64,000 nucleotides of DNA from assembly GCA_947630705.1 (NCBI GenBank), contig CANRIK010000001.1, forward strand, positions 1 to 64,000. The letters run 5' to 3'. The position numbers and the translations under genes were made by a program. A model generated the notes under the pieces. The model was given only the letters and a program-made list of their open reading frames with translations, did not search any database and was not told the origin of the DNA. Below are positions 33,022-42,675 of this stretch, piece by piece; within the stretch, counting starts at the first letter, position 1; each line of letters starts with the position of its first letter. The stretch is from an uncultured Clostridia bacterium (lineage in GTDB: Bacteria > Bacillota > Clostridia > Christensenellales > Borkfalkiaceae).

Positions 33022-34329
33022 TCAAATCCTTATACCCTTCGGAAGATGGTTTTTTGCCACGCCGTTTACAGCCTTGCACCAACCGAGGGAAAGTCCTTCG
33101 AATGTGACAAGATACCAACCTTTGAGCTCCTGCGCGCACTCGAAAGTAAATCCGCGCAGATAGTTTATTGCGGTTGCCTCGTCCACCTCTATACTTTTAG
33201 CAAAAGATGGATCCAATCTTTTGGCCAATCCGTGAGAAGGCGTAAACGGAGTTCTGTTCGCCGCGTCCGTCTTACCCAAAAAGAGCGACTGTCTGAACCG
33301 CCATTTTTCGTTTTTGGGAAGATATGCGGTCAAATCGCGCGCTCCCTTACGAAAGCACATGAGCATGTCTCCGTATTGAGCGAGCGTATCGATGCGAGCG
33401 TTTAAAGTCGCGCTCTCCCACTCGCGATACTGCCTATCGGCGGCTCTTTTTATGTTGGTTTCAAGGAGCGGAAATTCTTCGGCTCTTTCCCCTTCGTTCT
33501 TTTGAAGAACGGCGACGAAGTGACCCTCGCCGCGCACTGTATGGGGAAGAAGTTTCTTCATCTTGACAAGAGAATATTCTTTATGGGATTTGAGAAAATT
33601 TTCTATCTGAAATTCGTCCTCTTGCTCCGAAAAGGTGCACGTGGAATACACAAGCCGTCCGCCGCCACACAACATTCTGTCGGCGGACGCAAGGATATCC
33701 GCCTGCCTCTGCGCGCACATTTCAACTGTGCTCGGAGACCATTCGCAAACGGATTTGGGTTCTTTTCTGAACATACCCTCGCCGGAACACGGTGCGTCTA
33801 CGAGTATTTTATCGAAATATTCTTTGAAATATCCGGACAAAAAATCGGGCGTAGCACAGGTTATGACGGCGTTTGTAACGCCTAAACGCTCAACGTTTTC
33901 CGCAAGGATATCTCTCCTCGACAAAATCGGCTCATTCAAAACAAGGGTACCCTCGCCATTCATGCACTGCGCTATCTGCGTGCCCTTGCCGCCCGGGGCA
34001 GAGCATAAATCGAGGACGCGTTCGCCGGCCTTTACGCCGAGTTCGGGCACGGCGGACATGGCGGACGGCTCCTGAACATAATAGGCTCCGGCGGCATGCA
34101 GTACAGTCTTGCCCGGGGCCTCGGATTCAACAAAAAATCCGTTCTGCTCCCACTCCACCGGAGAGAGAGAAAACGGCGATATCTTTTTGAAATTTTCTAC
34201 CGAAATTTTAATTGTATTCACGCGTATGGCGCGTTCGGGAGGACGGTTATAACTTTCGAGAAAAGCTCCGTATCCGTCGCCGAGCGCAGCCGACATTCTG
34301 CGTTTGAATTCTTCGGGAAGTTCAATCAT
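33022..34329 (-). CDS. RsmF/NOL1-type rRNA cytosine-C5 methyltransferase
   Basis: 435 residues; SAM-dependent m5C methyltransferase of rRNA or tRNA. Motifs in order: LDLCSAPGGKGTQIAQ (SAM loop about 107-122), DKILVDAPCSGEGMFR (Pro-Cys motif), and LVYSTCTFSEQEDE (catalytic Thr-Cys). The C-terminal part (about 310-435: PSHGLAKRLDPSFAKSIEVDEATAINYLRG ... GLSLGWCKAVNGVAKNHLPKGIR) is the RsmF-specific RNA-binding extension. It overlaps the exonuclease gene by 8 bp, so the two are coupled. Confidence 0.92.
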   Translation of the reverse strand: MIELPEEFKRRMSAALGDGYGAFLESYNRPPERAIRVNTIKISVENFKKISPFSLSPVEWEQNGFFVESEAPGKTVLHAAGAYYVQEPSAMSAVPELGVKAGERVLDLCSAPGGKGTQIAQCMNGEGTLVLNEPILSRRDILAENVERLGVTNAVITCATPDFLSGYFKEYFDKILVDAPCSGEGMFRKEPKSVCEWSPSTVEMCAQRQADILASADRMLCGGGRLVYSTCTFSEQEDEFQIENFLKSHKEYSLVKMKKLLPHTVRGEGHFVAVLQKNEGERAEEFPLLETNIKRAADRQYREWESATLNARIDTLAQYGDMLMCFRKGARDLTAYLPKNEKWRFRQSLFLGKTDAANRTPFTPSHGLAKRLDPSFAKSIEVDEATAINYLRGFTFECAQELKGWYLVTFEGLSLGWCKAVNGVAKNHLPKGIRI

Positions 34330-35275
34330 TTATAAGCTCCGATATCTCTTCGAGGGTCATTCGCGGCAGAGCCCTTTCGGCGGCCGAACGAGTGCGAGCG
34401 GTTGAATCGTTTTCCGACGAAACATAGAGCGTACAGCCGTCGAGCTTGGATGTATACCTTCCTCCGACGGCGTAAATCTTATTGACAAGAGGAATTGACA
34501 CTTCGATGTCGTCCTCTATCGTACGGGAAAAGGTGACGGTTTTGCCGCTCAATACGCCGCCCTTTTTATTTACGCGCTTACGGGAAAGATTATTATAGAA
34601 TTTTATGCGTTTTTTGGAACGCTCGTCGCGAGCCGCCTTTTTTTCGGCGTTGAAGCGTTTGAAACCTTTGGATTGAGGACGGACTACCTGATAGTTGCAG
34701 ATCCTGCCGGCCGTGACGTTGAGTTTTGCCGCGAGTTCGGGGAAATTGCAGTCGTAGTGTTTGCACATGGCCTCGATTATGCGCATCGTGGCGTATGCGT
34801 CGTCCGCCGCGCGATGGGGAGTAAATTCCACGCCGAGAGCCACGGCTATGTGTTCCAAACCGAATTGATGGGAAAAATCGTTTATATGGGTCATGAACAG
34901 CATCTGACTGTCATAGAACGAAAAGTCGAAAGACGGAAGGCGATACCTTCTGGATTCGAGATTGAGATACTTGACGTCGTTTAAAACGGCGTGTCCCAAA
35001 ATGCAACTGTCTCTATCTTCGAGGAGAGCTTTTATGCGGTCATAGACGCGAGGAAATGTAGGATATTTTTTAAAATCGGAATAATCATAGGGCAGAACGA
35101 GACCCTTTTCTCCCTTCCTGTCCGTCAGTTCGAATTTCCCCTTCGGATTTATGAGAATATCTTCCTTTTCCAATATATTGAATTTTTCGTCGCAGACGAC
35201 ATAGCCGAAGGCGCATATCTTTGCGTAAGTTTTGTGAACGCCGGCGCACTCTATATCAAAGAAAACAAGTTTCAT
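34322..35275 (-). CDS. DEDDh exonuclease with C-terminal BRCT-like domain
   Basis: 317 residues from the ATG at 35275; a longer frame to 35323 runs through the gyrA terminator. The N-terminal exonuclease (1-175) has MKLVFFDIECAG (DxE), GHAVLNDVKYL (D) and HRAADDAYAT (HxxxD), the DnaQ/RNase T catalytic set. A basic linker follows (about 200-240, RDERSKKRIKFYNNLSRKRVNKK). The last 75 residues (LSGKTVTFSR ... VGGRYTSKLDGCTLYVSSEN) look like a BRCT domain, as in clostridial DNA polymerase III epsilon-like proteins. It probably trims DNA or RNA 3' ends; the exact role is unknown. Confidence 0.85.
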   Translation of the reverse strand: MKLVFFDIECAGVHKTYAKICAFGYVVCDEKFNILEKEDILINPKGKFELTDRKGEKGLVLPYDYSDFKKYPTFPRVYDRIKALLEDRDSCILGHAVLNDVKYLNLESRRYRLPSFDFSFYDSQMLFMTHINDFSHQFGLEHIAVALGVEFTPHRAADDAYATMRIIEAMCKHYDCNFPELAAKLNVTAGRICNYQVVRPQSKGFKRFNAEKKAARDERSKKRIKFYNNLSRKRVNKKGGVLSGKTVTFSRTIEDDIEVSIPLVNKIYAVGGRYTSKLDGCTLYVSSENDSTARTRSAAERALPRMTLEEISELIND

Positions 35276-35295
35276 TTCAAATAAAGTATAACATA

Positions 35296-35331
35296 AAAAC
35301 GGCTCGCAGGCAAATGCCTGCAAGCCGTTTT
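35296..35331 (-). terminator. Terminator of the gyrBA operon
   Basis: AAAACGGCTTGCAGG / CCTGCGAGCCGTTTT stem then TTATGTT on the minus strand. A TATACT box (minus strand, about 35285-35290) follows, with a possible -35 (TTTGCC) inside the hairpin, which may drive the exonuclease gene. Confidence 0.8.
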
Positions 35332-35364
35332 GCTGTGAAATTAATGAGCGAATACGGTAATTTG

Positions 35365-37905
35365 TTATTCGTCGCTCTCCGTCGTTTCTTCAACGCCGTC
35401 GGACGACTCCTCCGGAGCCACCGCTTCGGCCTCGTCGTCGCGTTCGGTCACGGCGACCGTCGCAACCACTCCGTCTTTGAGACGCATTAGGCGCACGCCG
35501 CGAGTGGCGCGGCCTATCTGCGAAATCGCGTCGGCATGCATTCTGATTATCGTGCCGCCGTCGGAGATGATCATAATGTCGTCTTCGTCCGAAACCTGTT
35601 TCAGATTTACGAGATAGCCCGTGGCGTCGTTGAATACTCCGGCCTTTATGCCTTTGCCGGCTCTGCCCTGAATACGGTAATCTTCGAGAGAAGAACGCTT
35701 ACCGTAGCCGTTCGAAGTTACCGTTAAAAGGCTCTTCGATTCGTCCACGACGAGCATATCCACCAGCACGTCGTCGCCATCGAGCTTCATTGCGCGGACG
35801 CCGGCGGTATCTCTGCCCATGGAACGGACGTTCTCCTCCGAGAAACGTATGCACTTGCCCGAACGGGAGGCTATCATCAGCTCGTCCTCGCCCGTTGTGA
35901 ACTGCACGGAAATGAGTGAATCGTCCTCGTTTAACCGTATGGCGATTTTACCGTTTTTGTTTATTCTTTCAAATTCTTCGAGCTTTGTCTTTTTAATCAG
36001 TCCTCGCGCGGTCGCAAAGGCTATATAGCCCTCGGAGGCGCTGACGGGGATAATGGTCGTTATATTCTCGACTTGGCTTATCTGAACGAGATTTACGACG
36101 GCTCTGCCGCGCGCCGTACGCGCCGCTTCGGGGATTTCGAAGGCCTTTATGCGATAAACCTTGCCCAGCGTCGAGAAGAGCAGCAAATCGTCGTGAGAGG
36201 AACACGTGAACATTCTCTCCACGAAATCCTCCTCCTTCGGGCGGTGAGCCGTAACGCCCATGCCGCCGCGGTTCTGCGCGCGGTATTCCGCTACCGGAAG
36301 CCTCTTCACATAGCCCGTATGTGTCATTGAAATTACGACCTGTTCTTCGGGGATAAGATCGGCGTCTTCGATATTTCCCGTGAAATCCACGGCAATCTCG
36401 GTCTTGCGCTCGGTGGGATATTTACGCTTTATTTCGAGCAAGTCGTCCTTTATTATTTGAAGCACTCTGCTCTCGTTGGCGAGTATATCTTTGAAATCTA
36501 TTATCTGCGCTTCGAGCGATTTGAGCTCATCAGTTATTTTATCGACTTCGAGATGGGATATTCTGTACAGACGGAGTTCGGCTACGGCCGTCGCCTGTCT
36601 CTCGTCGAGTTCGAAATTTGATACCAGCTTTGTTACGCAGTCGGTTTTATCGATGGCGTTGCGGCAGACTTCGACAACCTCCTCTATGCTTGCCTGCGCT
36701 ATAACGAGTCCGCGGAGAATGTGAGCGCGCTCTTCGGTCTTTTGAAGGTCGAACTTGGTCCTGCGGATTATTATGTCCTTCTGATGTTCGAGATAATAAT
36801 AGAGGCACTCTTTAAGGTTGAGAATTTTGGGTGCGCCGTCAACGAGCGCCAGCATTATTATTCCGTCGGATACTTGCAGATTGGTATGCTTGTAGAGCAT
36901 ATTCAATACGACCTGCGCGTTGGCGTCCTTCTTGATTTCTATGACTATGCGCATGCCGTCGCGGTCGGATTCTTCTCGGATATCGGAAATTCCCTCTATG
37001 CGCTTGTTTTTTACGAGATCGGCTATATTCTCTATGAGCTTTGCCTTGTTGACCTGATAGGGAATTTCGGTGACTATTATACGCGTTCTCGTCTGGTTGC
37101 CGCTCTGATATTCCTCTATCTCGCAGCGAGAACGGATAATTATGTTGCCGCGGCCCGTACGATAGGCTTTTTTAATGCCGCTTCTGCCAAGAATAAGCGC
37201 GCCCGTAGGGAAGTCGGGAGCGGTCACGTACTGCATGAGCTCGTCTATCTCTATATCCGGATTTTCGATGAGCGCTATCACGCCGTCGATAACCTCTCCG
37301 AGATTGTGGGGAGGAATATTCGTCGCCATTCCGACCGCTATGCCGTCGGAACCGTTTACGAGCATATTGGGGAAACGGGAAGGAAGAACGGCCGGCTGCA
37401 TTCCGGTGTCGTCGAAAGTCGGATAGAAATCCACCGTCTCTTTATCGAGATCGCGGAGCATCTCCGAAGCTATTTTGGAGAGTCGGGCTTCGGTATATCT
37501 CATTGCCGCGGGAGGGTCTCCGTCAACGGAGCCGAAATTTCCGTGTCCCTCGACAAGAGGCTCGTTTATTGAGAAATCCTGCGCGAGACGGACGAGAGCG
37601 TCGTATACGGAGCTGTCGCCGTGAGGATGATATTTACCGAGGCAATCGCCGACTATACGCGCGCATTTACGGAATGCCTTGTCGGAATACAGACCGAGTT
37701 CGTGCATGGAGTAAAGTATGCGCCTGTGTACAGGTTTCAAACCGTCGCGCACGTCGGGTATGGCACGGGAGACATTGACCGCCATGGCGTAAGCTATGAA
37801 GGACTTTTTAAGTTCTTCGTCCACCTCCACGTCCAACAGCTTGGTCATCTGCAAAGTTTTTCTGAATTCTTCGGTAAGCTCGGGGCTTGTTTCTTTCTTT
37901 GCCAT
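35365..37905 (-). CDS. gyrA: DNA gyrase subunit A
   Basis: 846 residues; breaks and rejoins DNA with GyrB to introduce negative supercoils. The N-terminal winged-helix domain has [22 protein letters not shown] and the quinolone region [17 protein letters not shown] (Ser at the 83-like position, a susceptible type). The active-site Tyr lies in [12 protein letters not shown] (about 122). The C-terminal beta-pinwheel is present; its GyrA box reads QNRGGMG (544-550) instead of the usual Q(K/R)RGG(K/R)G. The tail is acidic ([22 protein letters not shown]). It follows gyrB by 9 nt. Confidence 0.97.
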   Translation of the reverse strand: MAKKETSPELTEEFRKTLQMTKLLDVEVDEELKKSFIAYAMAVNVSRAIPDVRDGLKPVHRRILYSMHELGLYSDKAFRKCARIVGDCLGKYHPHGDSSVYDALVRLAQDFSINEPLVEGHGNFGSVDGDPPAAMRYTEARLSKIASEMLRDLDKETVDFYPTFDDTGMQPAVLPSRFPNMLVNGSDGIAVGMATNIPPHNLGEVIDGVIALIENPDIEIDELMQYVTAPDFPTGALILGRSGIKKAYRTGRGNIIIRSRCEIEEYQSGNQTRTRIIVTEIPYQVNKAKLIENIADLVKNKRIEGISDIREESDRDGMRIVIEIKKDANAQVVLNMLYKHTNLQVSDGIIMLALVDGAPKILNLKECLYYYLEHQKDIIIRRTKFDLQKTEERAHILRGLVIAQASIEEVVEVCRNAIDKTDCVTKLVSNFELDERQATAVAELRLYRISHLEVDKITDELKSLEAQIIDFKDILANESRVLQIIKDDLLEIKRKYPTERKTEIAVDFTGNIEDADLIPEEQVVISMTHTGYVKRLPVAEYRAQNRGGMGVTAHRPKEEDFVERMFTCSSHDDLLLFSTLGKVYRIKAFEIPEAARTARGRAVVNLVQISQVENITTIIPVSASEGYIAFATARGLIKKTKLEEFERINKNGKIAIRLNEDDSLISVQFTTGEDELMIASRSGKCIRFSEENVRSMGRDTAGVRAMKLDGDDVLVDMLVVDESKSLLTVTSNGYGKRSSLEDYRIQGRAGKGIKAGVFNDATGYLVNLKQVSDEDDIMIISDGGTIIRMHADAISQIGRATRGVRLMRLKDGVVATVAVTERDDEAEAVAPEESSDGVEETTESDE

Positions 37906-37914
37906 ATCTGCTCC

Positions 37915-39840
37915 TTAAATATCCAGCTCTTCAACGAGCTTTGCGTTATCTTCAATGAACTGCCGGCGGAGTTCGGGCTGTTCGCCCATAAGGAGAGCAA
38001 AGGTCTTATCCGCCTCCACCGCGTCTTCTACGTTTATACGCACGAGCGTGCGCTTCGCCGGATCCATCGTGGTTTCCCAGAGCTGCTCTTTATTCATTTC
38101 GCCGAGACCTTTATAGCGTTGAAGTTCGAACTTGCCGTCGAACGTGTTTCTGAATTCCTCCAACGCCTTGTCGTCGTAGAGATAGGTGTCGGGTATGCCT
38201 TTCGCCGAGACCTTGTAGAGCGGCGGCTGGGCGGCGTATACGTGACCGTTTTCAACGAGCGGACGCATGTAGCGGAAGAAAAACGTCAGCAAAAGTATGC
38301 GGATATGCGAGCCGTCCACGTCGGCATCGGTCATTATTATAATCCTGTCGTAACGGAGTTTGGATTCGTCGAAATTTTCCTGTATTCCGCAACCGAACGC
38401 CGTTATCATGGCCTTTATTTCTTCATTTTCGAGCACACGGTTTATGCGGACTTTTTCAACGTTCAGTATTTTGCCGCGGAGGGGCAGTATTGCCTGAAAT
38501 CTTCTGTCGCGCCCCTGCTTTGCCGTGCCGCCGGCGGAATCGCCCTCGACTATATAAATTTCGCACAGTTCGGGGCGCTTGTCGGAACAGTCGGCGAGCT
38601 TGCCCGGCAGCTTTGTGCTTTCCAAAACGCCCTTGCGGTGCGTTTCTTCACGCGCGAGCCGCGCCGCTTCCCTCGCCCTCTGCGCGGTTATGCAGCGCAT
38701 TATGAGCTCTTTGGTTTCGTTGGGATGTTCTTCGAGATATGTGCCGAACTTCTCCACTACCGCCTTATAGACAAAGCCGCGGACATATGTGGAGCACAGC
38801 TTTGCCTTTGTCTGACTTTCATACTGTGCATCGGCAATCTTTACGGAGACGACGGCGGTAATGCCCTCGCGCACGTCTTCGCCGGAGAGTTTTTCGTTCT
38901 CTTTGAGAATGTTCAGGCGGTGGCCGCAGTCGTTTATGATTTTCGTCAAAGCCGCCTTGAAACCGTCGAGATGGGTTCCGCCGTCCGGCTGACGTATGTT
39001 GTTCGAGAACGGGAAAATCTGTTCGATATAGCTATCGTTGTACTGTATGGCTATTTCGAGGAACTTGTCGTCGCCCTCCGAATCCTCAAAGTATACGGGC
39101 TTTTCGAACAGTACTTCTTTTCCGCGATTTATATCCTCTATAAAGTGGACGACGCCGCCCTCGTAGCAGAAACTGTCGTGACGCTCCTTTTCTCCCCTGA
39201 AATCGGTGAGAGTGAGCGTAAGCCCCTTGTTGAGATAGGAGAGCTCGCGCAAGAGAGTTTTCAGCGTGTCGTAATTGAATTCGGTAGTTTCGAGAATGGT
39301 CGCGTCGGGATGAAAGGTTATCGTGGTGCCCGTTTCGGACGTGTCGCCGACTATCGCAAGGGGAGCGTCGGGAATACCGCACTTATAGCTCTGGCGGTAG
39401 ACATGGCCGTTCTGGCAGACTTCGGCAATGAGATAATCCGAGAGGGCGTTTACGCAAGAAACGCCTACTCCGTGCAGACCGGAAGAAATTTTATATCCGC
39501 CGGCTTTATTGCCGCCGCCGAATTTGCCGCCGGCGTTAAGGTTGGTCAGAGCAAGTTCGACGCCGCTTATTCCCTCCTCTTCGTTTATACCCGTGGGAAT
39601 ACCTCTTCCGTTATCCTTTACGGAACATGACCCGTCGGCGTTTATCGTAACGTCGATTCGGTCGCAATATCCGGCGAGGGCTTCGTCGATTGAATTGTCG
39701 ATGACCTCGCGCACAAGACAGTGCAGACCTTTTTCGTCGGTAGGGCCGATATACATCCCGGGATGTTCGCGCACGGGTTCGAGACCCTTCAAGGCGCGAA
39801 GCGAGTTCGCGTCGTAATTCGATTGGACTTTTTCAGGCAT
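37915..39840 (-). CDS. gyrB: DNA gyrase subunit B
   Basis: 641 residues from the ATG at 39840 (GGGAG in front; an upstream TTG at 39861 is less likely). ATPase subunit of gyrase. GHKL motifs: REVIDNSIDEALAG, DNGRGIPTG, GLHGVGVSCVNALS; transducer with the K-loop Q-T-K (YESQTKAKL); TOPRIM site EGDSAGGTAKQGRDRRFQAILPLRGKILNVEK and DADVDGSHI. The length is the short Gram-positive form. A sigma-A promoter is at 39880-39908. Confidence 0.97.
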   Translation of the reverse strand: MPEKVQSNYDANSLRALKGLEPVREHPGMYIGPTDEKGLHCLVREVIDNSIDEALAGYCDRIDVTINADGSCSVKDNGRGIPTGINEEEGISGVELALTNLNAGGKFGGGNKAGGYKISSGLHGVGVSCVNALSDYLIAEVCQNGHVYRQSYKCGIPDAPLAIVGDTSETGTTITFHPDATILETTEFNYDTLKTLLRELSYLNKGLTLTLTDFRGEKERHDSFCYEGGVVHFIEDINRGKEVLFEKPVYFEDSEGDDKFLEIAIQYNDSYIEQIFPFSNNIRQPDGGTHLDGFKAALTKIINDCGHRLNILKENEKLSGEDVREGITAVVSVKIADAQYESQTKAKLCSTYVRGFVYKAVVEKFGTYLEEHPNETKELIMRCITAQRAREAARLAREETHRKGVLESTKLPGKLADCSDKRPELCEIYIVEGDSAGGTAKQGRDRRFQAILPLRGKILNVEKVRINRVLENEEIKAMITAFGCGIQENFDESKLRYDRIIIMTDADVDGSHIRILLLTFFFRYMRPLVENGHVYAAQPPLYKVSAKGIPDTYLYDDKALEEFRNTFDGKFELQRYKGLGEMNKEQLWETTMDPAKRTLVRINVEDAVEADKTFALLMGEQPELRRQFIEDNAKLVEELDI

Positions 39841-39879
39841 TTTACATTCTCCCGAACACAAATGATTTTTATTTTATCT

Positions 39880-39908
39880 ATTATACCATATTATTAGAAA
39901 TAACGCAA
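39880..39908 (-). promoter_or_regulatory. Sigma-A promoter of gyrBA
   Basis: Minus strand TTGCGT (39908-39903), 17-bp spacer, TATAAT (39885-39880). Confidence 0.75.
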
Positions 39909-39961
39909 GAATTTGAAGATAAAAACGCATTAAAAAACCGCATTTTGCGCATACTTTTTTC

Positions 39962-40117
39962 ATGAAAAAACCTTTATGCGCCAATGCGGCGGAATTTGAT
40001 TTTGCTGATAAATTTTTCGAGTGCGGAACTTGCGGAAATCACGTTTGCAAGACGCAGGCCGAAATATGGGGAAGGATATGTCCTCACTGTTTCGGCAAAC
40101 TTTACAGAATAAGCTAA
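39962..40117 (+). CDS. 51-residue zinc-ribbon protein
   Basis: An ATG at 39962 opens MKKPLCANAAEF... and stops at 40117. Two CxxC knuckles (CGTC about 21-24, CPHC about 40-43) separated by 15 residues form a zinc-ribbon pattern; additional Cys at 6 and 29. It is divergent from gyrB and its TAA overlaps the stop of the opposing protease gene. There is no clear ribosome site, which lowers confidence. If real, it could be a small nucleic-acid-binding or chaperone-like factor; no family is assigned. Confidence 0.5.
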   Translation: MKKPLCANAAEFDFADKFFECGTCGNHVCKTQAEIWGRICPHCFGKLYRIS

Positions 40118-40863
40118 TCGATATATTCCTTTTTGAGCTGTTCGAATCTTTCGCGATACTCTGCGGCGGAGAGGCCGTCTCCGACCGCTTCGAAGTACTT
40201 CGCACGGAGTTCGCAAAGAGAGATGAACGACGGGTCGTCCTCCGCAATCTGCGGAAGGTCGAAAAGATAATCTTTGTCATACTCTCCCACCGGCTTTCCG
40301 GCAAGCACATGCGACTGTACCTTTAAAACGGCAATCATCACACGCGATTCGGGAGTGTTGCGGAGAAGTCCGAAAATAACAAGTCCGTCAGACTTGCCCG
40401 AATTATAAGCAATCGGCAAGGCGTTATCTAAAAACAGCGATAAGTGGAATATGGCTACGGAAGATATCCAGACGGGAACTTGCGGCACGAACAGCGCAAC
40501 CGCTCCCAAAGCAATAAAAAGCAGATTAAAGACAATTCCGCCGAGAGCCGTTATTATAAGGCGAGATTTTATCTTGTCCTCTTTTTTGGGAATGATTTCG
40601 ACGCATGTAGAGCGAAGCGAAGGCAAAACGGATTTAACCGTCAGTTTTGCATACATTCCGGAAAGCAGTCCAAAGACAAAGTGGCCGAGTTCGTGGATGC
40701 CCGAAGCTGTCACAAGCGACAATACAAAAAACAGAATGAAAAGCCAGATATCGGCCGCGCTACACTCTTCTATAACAGTGACGGTATAGACGTAATAATA
40801 TATCGTGCCGGCCGCACATAAGGCCCAAACGACGGCGGAAATTATTTTAAGAGCACGGTTCAT
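40114..40863 (-). CDS. M50-type membrane zinc metalloprotease
   Basis: 249 residues. Hydrophobic segments at about 5-28, 40-60, 62-72, 100-130 and 135-160. The zinc motif HELGH lies in SGIHELGHFVFGLLSGM (about 57-61). A later AYNSGKSDG may hold the third ligand (the NPDG/SDG type). The C-terminal 80 residues are soluble and helical. Such site-2-like proteases cut membrane proteins (SpoIVFB is one), but this one lacks CBS or PDZ domains and its substrate is unknown. It overlaps the ppx-like gene by 4 bp. Confidence 0.8.
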   Translation of the reverse strand: MNRALKIISAVVWALCAAGTIYYYVYTVTVIEECSAADIWLFILFFVLSLVTASGIHELGHFVFGLLSGMYAKLTVKSVLPSLRSTCVEIIPKKEDKIKSRLIITALGGIVFNLLFIALGAVALFVPQVPVWISSVAIFHLSLFLDNALPIAYNSGKSDGLVIFGLLRNTPESRVMIAVLKVQSHVLAGKPVGEYDKDYLFDLPQIAEDDPSFISLCELRAKYFEAVGDGLSAAEYRERFEQLKKEYID

Positions 40864-41726
40864 AATCCGCCCTCTTTGAGCATGACATAGCCCTCTAAAT
40901 TATCGCTCTCCGAAACGGTGATTTTCTCCACGTTGAAGTGTTTCATTACAAGATAAGTCAAGAGACAGCCTCCGCCTATCACGTCGGCACGGCGAGGCTC
41001 CATACCCGTTATGTTTCGACATTCGTCAACCGATAAACTCAACATATATCGGGCCATTTCGTAAATTTCATCTATTTGTAGAACGGTGCCGTCAGTCACG
41101 GAAGGGTCGTAAACTTTAAGTTTGTTCTTTACCGAAGCCAAAGTGGTGGCCGTGCCGCCTATCGCATACATATCGAATTCCGACGCGTCGAAATTTCCGT
41201 ATCTTTCGATTTCGGGGGCGGCGGCCTCTTGGAGTTTTTTCAGATTACGTCCGGCAATGTCGTGCAGACGGACTGTGCCGACGTCCGCGCTGTGCGAATA
41301 CAGAGCCTGTCCGCCGCGCTGGACTGTGACCTCTGTGCTGGCTCCGCCGACGTCAATGATGCCGCCGTCTCTGCCGCGCAGAGCGCCGAGAATTCCGAGA
41401 CGCGCCTCTTCGTTTCCGCTTACGACGTCCACGTCCACTCCGCAGAGCTCTTTTACGCGCTTTAAAAACTCATTCCTGTTCAAAGCCGAACGCACGGCGG
41501 CGGTGGCGAACACATAGATATGTCCGGAATCTTCCGCCCTCGCATCCTCGACAAAACCGGCGACGGCAAGCGCGGTGCGCTCTATTGCCTCGTCTTTGAG
41601 TCTGCCCGTAAACGCCAGACCCTCTCCGAGTCTTGTCGTGGCAAGGCGTTTATATAAAGTTTTTCCGTCCGCAACAAGTGCATGGCGGACGGAATTTGAA
41701 CCTACGTCGATTGCTGAAATTTTCAT
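40860..41726 (-). CDS. Ppx/GppA exopolyphosphatase/guanosine pentaphosphatase family protein
   Basis: 288 residues from the ATG at 41726. ASKHA fold: ISAIDVGSNSVRHALV (phosphate 1), ATAAVRSALNRNEFLKRV, VVSGNEEARLGILGAL, GGIIDVGGASTEVTVQRGG (phosphate 2), YAIGGTATTLASVK. It carries only the two ASKHA subdomains (the short form of about 300 residues), which hydrolyses polyphosphate or pppGpp. It lies downstream of divIC, the neighbourhood where spore-formers often keep ppx-like genes. Confidence 0.9.
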   Translation of the reverse strand: MKISAIDVGSNSVRHALVADGKTLYKRLATTRLGEGLAFTGRLKDEAIERTALAVAGFVEDARAEDSGHIYVFATAAVRSALNRNEFLKRVKELCGVDVDVVSGNEEARLGILGALRGRDGGIIDVGGASTEVTVQRGGQALYSHSADVGTVRLHDIAGRNLKKLQEAAAPEIERYGNFDASEFDMYAIGGTATTLASVKNKLKVYDPSVTDGTVLQIDEIYEMARYMLSLSVDECRNITGMEPRRADVIGGGCLLTYLVMKHFNVEKITVSESDNLEGYVMLKEGGL

Positions 41727-41734
41727 AAAGTCAA

Positions 41735-41986
41735 TCAAAAATGATAGCCGTATTCAAGGAGCTTGTTTTGAAGATTTTCTTTGGATTGAAGATACTCCAA
41801 TTCGTCCTGCTGCTGAACCGTCTGCTCTTCGTAATATTTTATTTCATCTTCTATCTTGCGTTTTTCACCGTTTATCGAGGAGATAACGACAAGTTGATAT
41901 ATGACGATAGCGACGAGAATCGTGATTAACAGCACAACCGTTACGGCTACCGCCGCCATAATTCTGTTGCGTTTTTCTTCGGTCAA
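41735..41986 (-). CDS. Septum-formation protein, DivIC/FtsB family
   Basis: 83 residues with one membrane helix (about 11-31, AVAVTVVLLITILVAIVIYQL) and then a coiled coil (38-75, NGEKRKIEDEIKYYEEQTVQQQDELEYLQSKEN). This is the bitopic architecture of DivIC/FtsB, which bridges cytoplasmic and cell-wall parts of the divisome. It overlaps yabQ by 4 bp; the yabP-yabQ-divIC order is the Bacillus subtilis order. Confidence 0.88.
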   Translation of the reverse strand: MTEEKRNRIMAAVAVTVVLLITILVAIVIYQLVVISSINGEKRKIEDEIKYYEEQTVQQQDELEYLQSKENLQNKLLEYGYHF

Positions 41987-42330
41987 TTTCGTTTCTCCTT
42001 TTTAAGTGTGATATTATTATACACTTTATGCACGAAAAATGCAACAATTATGTGAAAACTTTTTAAATATATGACCGCTCCGAGAGCGCAACCGAGGAAC
42101 ATATACCAACGTACGTTCTCAAAATCAAACATTACGGACACAAAGACGAAGCCCACGGCGAACACCAGACAGTATAAAAAGTCGCATATGACCAAAAAAA
42201 TTCTGTCCTTTACCGTATACCCCGATTTGTACGGACCGCAGAGAACGCAGCGAGCTATATAAAGCACATCGTAAACCACTCCGCTCACCACTCCGCAGAG
42301 CATGCAGACTATGAATATATACGTCCGCAT
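41983..42330 (-). CDS. yabQ: Spore cortex biosynthesis protein YabQ
   Basis: 115 residues with about three to four membrane segments (3-22, 45-66, 75-100). It begins MRTYIFIVCMLCGVVSGVVYDVLYIAR, the YabQ pattern. In Bacillus, YabQ sits in the outer forespore membrane and is needed for cortex formation. Located between yabP and divIC, which supports the name. Confidence 0.85.
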   Translation of the reverse strand: MRTYIFIVCMLCGVVSGVVYDVLYIARCVLCGPYKSGYTVKDRIFLVICDFLYCLVFAVGFVFVSVMFDFENVRWYMFLGCALGAVIYLKSFHIIVAFFVHKVYNNITLKKEKRN

Positions 42331-42579
42331 TTATCTGAACAGCCTCTGCTTCAAGCCTATACCCTTTTGGATATAGCGCGCGGAATATATGTCGCCCGTG
42401 GCCGTAAAAGCACCCGTGCTCTTTGAAAAGTTCACTATCTTCATTCCGCTGCCCTGTACCACAATTCTGCCGTTGGCATAGCTCAAAACTATCTGTTTGT
42501 CGGAAAACGCGTCTACGGCAGTTATTTCGGTGGCTGTGACGCGTTTGCAGCTCTCTATTGTCAGATTCTGTCCTTCCAT
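42331..42579 (-). CDS. yabP: Sporulation protein YabP
   Basis: 82 residues of the YabP/YqfC family: NLTIESCKRVTATEITAVDAFSDKQIVLSYANGRIVVQGSGMKI. A beta-rich soluble protein that binds the outer forespore side during cortex assembly. It is immediately followed by yabQ (no gap) and is the first gene of the cluster. Confidence 0.9.
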   Translation of the reverse strand: MEGQNLTIESCKRVTATEITAVDAFSDKQIVLSYANGRIVVQGSGMKIVNFSKSTGAFTATGDIYSARYIQKGIGLKQRLFR

Positions 42580-42623
42580 AATCTCTCCGATAATTTAAAC
42601 GCTTGCGCGAGTTATTTTCCGCA

Positions 42624-42652
42624 GAAAAAATACCACTCCCACGGAGTGGTAT
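42624..42652 (-). terminator. Terminator of typA
   Basis: ATACCACTCC-GTG-GGAGTGGTAT followed by TTTTTTC on the minus strand, 24 nt after the typA stop. Confidence 0.85.
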
Positions 42653-42675
42653 ATTTTATTGCATTTTACGACTTT

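Noticed and set aside
37621-39630. 669-codon open frame on the plus strand
   Set aside because: It is antisense to gyrB, which is unmistakable; low stop frequency follows from the codon bias of the minus-strand gene.
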